A DNA stretch of 64,000 nt, from NCBI RefSeq assembly GCF_025947225.1, contig NZ_CP110005.1:2108001-2172000 (forward strand). The letters are read 5' to 3'. Of this stretch, positions 60,323 through 64,000 are shown piece by piece (within the stretch, counting starts at the first letter, position 1; every line of letters starts with the position of its first letter). Origin of the DNA: Flavobacterium sp. N2270. GTDB taxonomy: Bacteria; Bacteroidota; Bacteroidia; Flavobacteriales; Flavobacteriaceae. The notes beneath the pieces are model-generated. The model made no database searches, was not told the origin of the DNA, and saw only the letters and a program-made list of their open reading frames with translations. Position numbers and translations under genes: made by a program.

Positions 60323-61000
60323 TTATAAATTTAGTCTTTCTATTTTATTAGTTATAGAAAATTCTTTCATTTCGTTTTCTAAATTAGTAAAATCTTCTTT
60401 TTTAATTTTTTTAGTGATTTCACCTTTTTTCAGAACTAAAATTTCATCACAATTATCATTTAAAGTCGAAAAAATATGTGAAGAAATAATAACAGTTTTA
60501 TTTAGTCTTTTTAATTCATGAATAATTGCCGTAATAATCATATTACTTTGAATATCAACACCATTAAAAGGTTCGTCTAAAATAAATAATTCGTTTTTTT
60601 GAAGTAAAATTGAAGTTAACGCTAATTTTTTCTTCATTCCGGTAGAATATGTTACTGCATATTGATCTAATGGCAAGTCAAAAATATTTTTATCATCAAA
60701 ATCTAAATTCTCAACTTTTCGAGCAGTACATAATAATTGTAAATATTCTCGACCAGTTATTTTAGAAAAGAAAAATGATTCTGTTTGTAAAAAACCTAAT
60801 TTCTCTTTCATTATTCCATATTCGCAAGTAACTTCTCCTTGAAATGATTCTAAACCAGCTAAACATTTAAAAAAAGTTGTCTTTCCTGATCCGTTTTCAC
60901 CAACAATTCCATACACTTTTCCTTTTTCGAAGGATAAATTCAGATTATTAAGAACTTCATTTTTCCCAAAAGACTTTGAAAGGTTTTTAATTTCAATCAT
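60323..61000 (-). CDS. ABC transporter ATP-binding protein
   Basis: A protein of 225 residues. Walker A is GENGSGKT at 34-41, the Q-loop is FLQTESFFF, the signature is a variant YSTGMKKKLAL, Walker B is LFILDEPFNGVD and the switch His is in ISSHIF. It belongs to the group of multidrug/lantibiotic-type exporters with an ABC-2-like permease. It overlaps the upstream membrane gene by 4 bp. The substrate is unknown. Confidence 0.92.
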   Translation of the reverse strand: MIEIKNLSKSFGKNEVLNNLNLSFEKGKVYGIVGENGSGKTTFFKCLAGLESFQGEVTCEYGIMKEKLGFLQTESFFFSKITGREYLQLLCTARKVENLDFDDKNIFDLPLDQYAVTYSTGMKKKLALTSILLQKNELFILDEPFNGVDIQSNMIITAIIHELKRLNKTVIISSHIFSTLNDNCDEILVLKKGEITKKIKKEDFTNLENEMKEFSITNKIERLNL

Positions 61001-61926
61001 TTTAAAAAGGTATTTAATTTTTTAACCGATTCAAGATATAAATATGGAATAACTAATATTAAAATGGGCGGAAACCAAGCTAAAAAAGCAAGTATTACAC
61101 CTTCTCTAATGGTTATTTTATCTGGAAAAGCAGCATATTTTGCTAACATGGCTGTAAGAATAAATAAATAACTCAAACACAAAATCCCTATTATTAATGC
61201 GTATTCTGTTGGAAAAAAAATCAACAGATTTATAATTATTGGCAAACATAATATTGATGAATAAAGTACTATTATTCTAAATTTATACCGAATAAATTCT
61301 TTTGCATTCATTGAATAAATCCAAACAAAATACTTATTTTCTGGTTCTGTGTAAAAAAGTAAACATGTAAATTGTATTAGTAAAAAGGAAAAAATACCTA
61401 AACCAAAATTATTTACTTTGATAGCCATAAAACATATGAAAAATGCAAAAATATTGACTAAAAATGTTTTTCTAAAACCAATGCAAAACTCAAAAGGATA
61501 TTTATAAAAAGGTGTTTTTAGAGTGAATTTAGCCTTGCTATTAAAATTTACAAAAGCAAACAAAAAACTTATTATTACTAATAAAAAACTGAATATCAAT
61601 TCTTTATAATAAATCAAAAAAAATAAAAAAGGAATTGCTATTAGGAAATTTTCTAAAAGTCTAATCTTTATAAAATCTGCTTTTGTAAAAACACTTTTTA
61701 AAAAATTAATTTTACTTTCTTGAGCAATTTTAACGATAAAACTTAACGAAAGAAATGTATAAATTACAGGAGCATATTCAACATCATTAAATAATTTTAT
61801 AGACAATTGATAAAATAAAAAAACACTTGCTAAATAAACAAGTATTGGGTTTATACCAAATTCAATTAAATGACGATTGGTCATTTTGTATTGTAATTTA
61901 AAGTATTCTTTTATCATTTTTTTCAA
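60997..61926 (-). CDS. ABC-2-like transporter permease
   Basis: A protein of 309 residues. Seven or eight hydrophobic helices are spread over the whole length (ILVYLASVFLFYQL, FLIAIPFLFFLIYY, LLVIISFLFAFV, VNIFAFFICFMAIKV, YSSILCLPIIINLLIFF, LIIGILCLSYLFILTAML, LAWFPPILILVIPYLYL). No strong family signature is visible, but the 4-bp overlap with the ATPase gene identifies it as the permease. It begins 3 bp after the next upstream gene. Confidence 0.8.
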   Translation of the reverse strand: MKKMIKEYFKLQYKMTNRHLIEFGINPILVYLASVFLFYQLSIKLFNDVEYAPVIYTFLSLSFIVKIAQESKINFLKSVFTKADFIKIRLLENFLIAIPFLFFLIYYKELIFSFLLVIISFLFAFVNFNSKAKFTLKTPFYKYPFEFCIGFRKTFLVNIFAFFICFMAIKVNNFGLGIFSFLLIQFTCLLFYTEPENKYFVWIYSMNAKEFIRYKFRIIVLYSSILCLPIIINLLIFFPTEYALIIGILCLSYLFILTAMLAKYAAFPDKITIREGVILAFLAWFPPILILVIPYLYLESVKKLNTFLK

Positions 61927-61928
61927 TT

Positions 61929-62396
61929 TTAAATTTCTGCTTTTTCATAAAACGAATAAAATAGAAAACTTACAATTATTAATCTAACATAAGTAATTAT
62001 TGGCTTTAAAATCAATCCAAAAGTATATTTTAGATAAAAATCGGTTTGATTTACCCAACTTTCATGATAATTTTCTACAATGTATGCACCAACATATGAA
62101 GTGAACAAAAACTGAAATACTTGAGTAATGATATAAAGAATAATAAAAAACTTTATCCATTTTAAATAATCAACATTCGGTTTAATTATCTTTAGGAAGA
62201 AATAAAAAGATAAAATATTTGAAATATTGAAAAGTATATCGGTAAACCAAAACTTAAATTTATTATCAAAATTTGTTAGAATAAGTAGATTTTCAAACAA
62301 AATTTCAACAGAATATGCAAAACCAGAAATAGCTAACCAAGCAGATAATCCAAATGCAACTAAGAGATAATCTTTTTTAAGATAATTATTTTCCAT
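61929..62396 (-). CDS. Four-helix membrane protein of the ABC cluster
   Basis: A protein of 155 residues with four membrane helices (about 12-35, 50-68, 80-103, 128-148). I do not recognise the family. It begins within the end of the lipoprotein gene (11-bp overlap) and ends 3 bp before the permease, so it is translated with them and is probably an accessory of the transporter. The loop between helices 3 and 4 (YIVENYHESWVNQTDF) is probably extracytoplasmic. Confidence 0.7.
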   Translation of the reverse strand: MENNYLKKDYLLVAFGLSAWLAISGFAYSVEILFENLLILTNFDNKFKFWFTDILFNISNILSFYFFLKIIKPNVDYLKWIKFFIILYIITQVFQFLFTSYVGAYIVENYHESWVNQTDFYLKYTFGLILKPIITYVRLIIVSFLFYSFYEKAEI

Positions 62397-63021
62397 AATA
62401 ATTTTTTTCTAAACTTTTCATCGATTTCACTCTTTTACTATACAATCTATTTTTCTTAATTTTCCATTTTTCGTTTACAAAATAATAGTAATATCCTTGC
62501 TTTTCTAACATTTCAAATTCAAAGAAATTAAGGTTTGATGATTTAAAATAATAAATTATATCACTATAGCCAACAAATGAAATTTGAAGTTTTTCAAATT
62601 TATTTTTTGAAAATTTTACTACTCCTAAAGAATTTGTAGTTTTTCCTTCGATAAAATCATTTCCAATAAATGTTACACAATTGGCGCCTTGAATTGGACC
62701 ATATCTATCAACTATTTTGAATTCAATAGAATCATTAGGCTTTTCGAGTTCTTTTAATAAAATATATTCTGGTTTTTCATTTGGTTGAATATCACTATTC
62801 AGTATTAAATATTTCCCTTCTTTTATCCATTTACCTTTTGTTTGTCCATTTCCAGCTAATCCGGCATACCAATCAAATATAAAAGTACTATCAGGTTTAA
62901 TTGTAATTGATTCAAAAACATCATAACCACCATCCCAAGAATATTTTCCATAAATATTATTTCTTTTTAAAGAGCAATTTAAAAATAGTAATGAACTTAA
63001 AAATAGTGCAATTGTTTTCAT
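62386..63021 (-). CDS. Lipoprotein of the ABC cluster
   Basis: A protein of 211 residues with lipobox LFLNCSLKRN (C16). The N-terminal half looks like a lipocalin-type sheet (GKYSWDGGYDVFESITIKPDSTFIF, GKWIKEGKYLILNSD). The C-terminal half contains a carboxypeptidase-regulatory-like repeat (GANCVTFIGND, TNSLGVVKFSKNKFEKLQISFVGYSDI). I do not know a family for the combination. It is the first gene of the ABC set, 28 bp after kdsB. Confidence 0.72.
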   Translation of the reverse strand: MKTIALFLSSLLFLNCSLKRNNIYGKYSWDGGYDVFESITIKPDSTFIFDWYAGLAGNGQTKGKWIKEGKYLILNSDIQPNEKPEYILLKELEKPNDSIEFKIVDRYGPIQGANCVTFIGNDFIEGKTTNSLGVVKFSKNKFEKLQISFVGYSDIIYYFKSSNLNFFEFEMLEKQGYYYYFVNEKWKIKKNRLYSKRVKSMKSLEKNYYGK

Positions 63022-63049
63022 TTTTTATTAACATAATTATTTTTTAAAC

Positions 63050-63775
63050 TTAAACCATTTTCCTAGCCTTCTCTAAATCTTCTGGAGTATCAATTCCTAT
63101 ACTTCCGTGTGCTGTTTCAACCATTTTTATGCGCTTTCCATATTCTAAATAACGAAGTTGTTCTAGTTTTTCAGAAGCTTCTAAAGAAAGCATAGGTAAA
63201 CTGTAAAAATCCAATAAAGCTTGTTTTCTAAACGCATAAATTCCAATATGTTTCATGTAACGAACACCTACATTTTCTTCTCTTGGAAAAGGAATTACCG
63301 AGCGCGAAAAATATAAGGCAAAATTTTGTTGGTCTACTATAACTTTTACGTTATTCGGACTGTTAATTTCTTCTTTATCAGTAATTTGAAACATTAATGA
63401 AGCTAAGTCTACTTTTTTATCGCTATCTTTTTTGAAAACCTCAATTAATTCTTCCAATGGTTTTTTATCGATAAAAGGTTCATCGCCTTGTACATTTACC
63501 ACAACATCAACGTCAATATTTTCAACTGCTTCCGCTATTCTATCGCTTCCACTTTCATGTTCTTTTATACTCATTATTGCTTTTCCGTTATGGGCAATAA
63601 TTTCTTTATATATTAAGGTAGAATCTGTAACTACAAAAACATCGTCAAATAAATTTGTAGCAATTGCAGCTTCATACGTTCTCACAATTACAGATTTTCC
63701 ACCTAAATCTTGCATTAATTTAGCAGGAAAACGTGTAGATGCATAACGAGCTGGAATAACGGCGATGATTTTCAT
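63050..63775 (-). CDS. kdsB: 3-deoxy-manno-octulosonate cytidylyltransferase
   Basis: A protein of 241 residues that activates Kdo as CMP-Kdo for lipopolysaccharide inner-core synthesis. The CTP-binding start is [22 protein letters not shown], followed by [21 protein letters not shown] with the metal Asp, and a C-terminal [11 protein letters not shown]. The length is standard. It is encoded just before the ABC set and after the helicase. Confidence 0.97.
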   Translation of the reverse strand: MKIIAVIPARYASTRFPAKLMQDLGGKSVIVRTYEAAIATNLFDDVFVVTDSTLIYKEIIAHNGKAIMSIKEHESGSDRIAEAVENIDVDVVVNVQGDEPFIDKKPLEELIEVFKKDSDKKVDLASLMFQITDKEEINSPNNVKVIVDQQNFALYFSRSVIPFPREENVGVRYMKHIGIYAFRKQALLDFYSLPMLSLEASEKLEQLRYLEYGKRIKMVETAHGSIGIDTPEDLEKARKMV

Positions 63776-63821
63776 GTGACTTTGTCTGTTTTAAAATGCT
63801 AAGATAAAATGTTTTTGTTTT

Positions 63822-64000
63822 TTATTGTTCAAAATATTCATCTTTAAATCCTATTAAGTATAATTTTTCTTTAGCACGAGTAATTGCAGTGTATAACCAA
63901 CGAATATAATCTTTATCAATACCATTTGGTAAATATGGTTGTTCGACAAAAACAGTGTGCCATTGTCCTCCTTGGGATTTATGACAGGTCATAGCATACG
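63822..64000 (-). CDS. RecD/UvrD-like helicase, C-terminal fragment
   Basis: This gene is cut by the window edge. From 63998 down to the stop at 63824-63822 there are 58 codons: motif V-like YAMTCHKSQGGQWHTVFVEQ and motif VI YTAITRAKEKLYLIG, the C-terminus of SF1 helicases such as RecD2 and UvrD-like enzymes. The Arg finger in ITRAK is intact. The N-terminal domains are outside the window, so it is not possible to tell RecD2 from others. Confidence 0.88.
   Translation of the reverse strand, partial: YAMTCHKSQGGQWHTVFVEQPYLPNGIDKDYIRWLYTAITRAKEKLYLIGFKDEYFEQ

Noticed and set aside
60574..60581. CGTCTAAA as a fourth ECF promoter
   Set aside because: It lies within the ABC ATPase Walker B coding region and has no GCAAGAA at the 14-nt spacing; the same is true of the copy in hisB at 4538.
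1..64000. CRISPR arrays, insertion sequences, prophage or rRNA
   Set aside because: No regularly spaced repeats, transposase, integrase or phage structural genes, and no rRNA were seen on either strand.

Overview
The window is 64 kb of AT-rich DNA (roughly 30% GC by eye) from the Bacteroidota, most likely Flavobacterium or a close relative. The support is several proteins ending in type IX secretion (T9SS) type A sorting domains, the T9SS regulator PorX, a bifunctional LpxC/FabZ, an RND-TolC fusion, Bacteroidota-type promoters (TAnnTTTG), and gene order typical of flavobacteria. The window is cut through a gene at each end: the C-terminus of a T9SS-exported propeller protein on the left and the C-terminus of a RecD/UvrD-like helicase on the right.

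Left third (0.7-20.8 kb), almost all on the minus strand. A complete histidine operon, hisG-D-C-B-H-A-F-IE, is preceded by an unlisted 19-residue leader peptide with five consecutive His codons and an intrinsic terminator, which is a classical attenuator. Next come a VIT-family transporter, an RND adaptor, and a CzcA-type RND pump fused in frame to a TolC-like outer-membrane component. A small exported protein precedes the pump. A six-gene run follows: thioredoxin, ApbE flavin transferase, DUF4266 lipoprotein, DUF3570 barrel, response regulator, histidine kinase.

Middle (20.9-36.8 kb). An orphan HsdR-N nuclease-like protein, a membrane VWA protein and fabG lead into a plus-strand accessory block. 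It starts with an ECF sigma factor, an 89-residue single-pass membrane protein and a Spy/CnrX-like periplasmic metal sensor, a layout that resembles the CnrH/CnrY/CnrX system. MbnP and MbnH (copper protein and di-haem Trp-to-kynurenine enzyme), an EF-hand lipoprotein, two YHYH proteins, a YwqK/MORN lipoprotein and a Sco protein follow. After these comes an operon of CotH, a small lipoprotein, a VTC polyphosphate polymerase, DUF4956 and DUF2490. I found three near-identical promoters, GCAAGAA-N14-CGTCTAAA, each 33-34 bp from a start codon: before the anti-sigma candidate, before the EF-hand gene and before cotH. They tie the whole block into one probable ECF regulon. This is the strongest candidate for an undescribed system here.

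Right half (36.8-64 kb). Mostly core functions: sucD; a lipid A operon (lpxD, lpxC/fabZ, lpxA, efp, a second lpxD-like gene, an NTF2-like gene); an HD phosphohydrolase; porX; tsaE; alanine dehydrogenase; tRNA-Val(TAC); proline dehydrogenase; aroB; arginine decarboxylase followed by a deoxyhypusine-synthase-like protein that lacks the catalytic lysine; lrp; an M14 peptidase divergent from an XRE regulator with five palindromic operators between them; an acyltransferase; an ABC transporter with unknown membrane partners; and kdsB.
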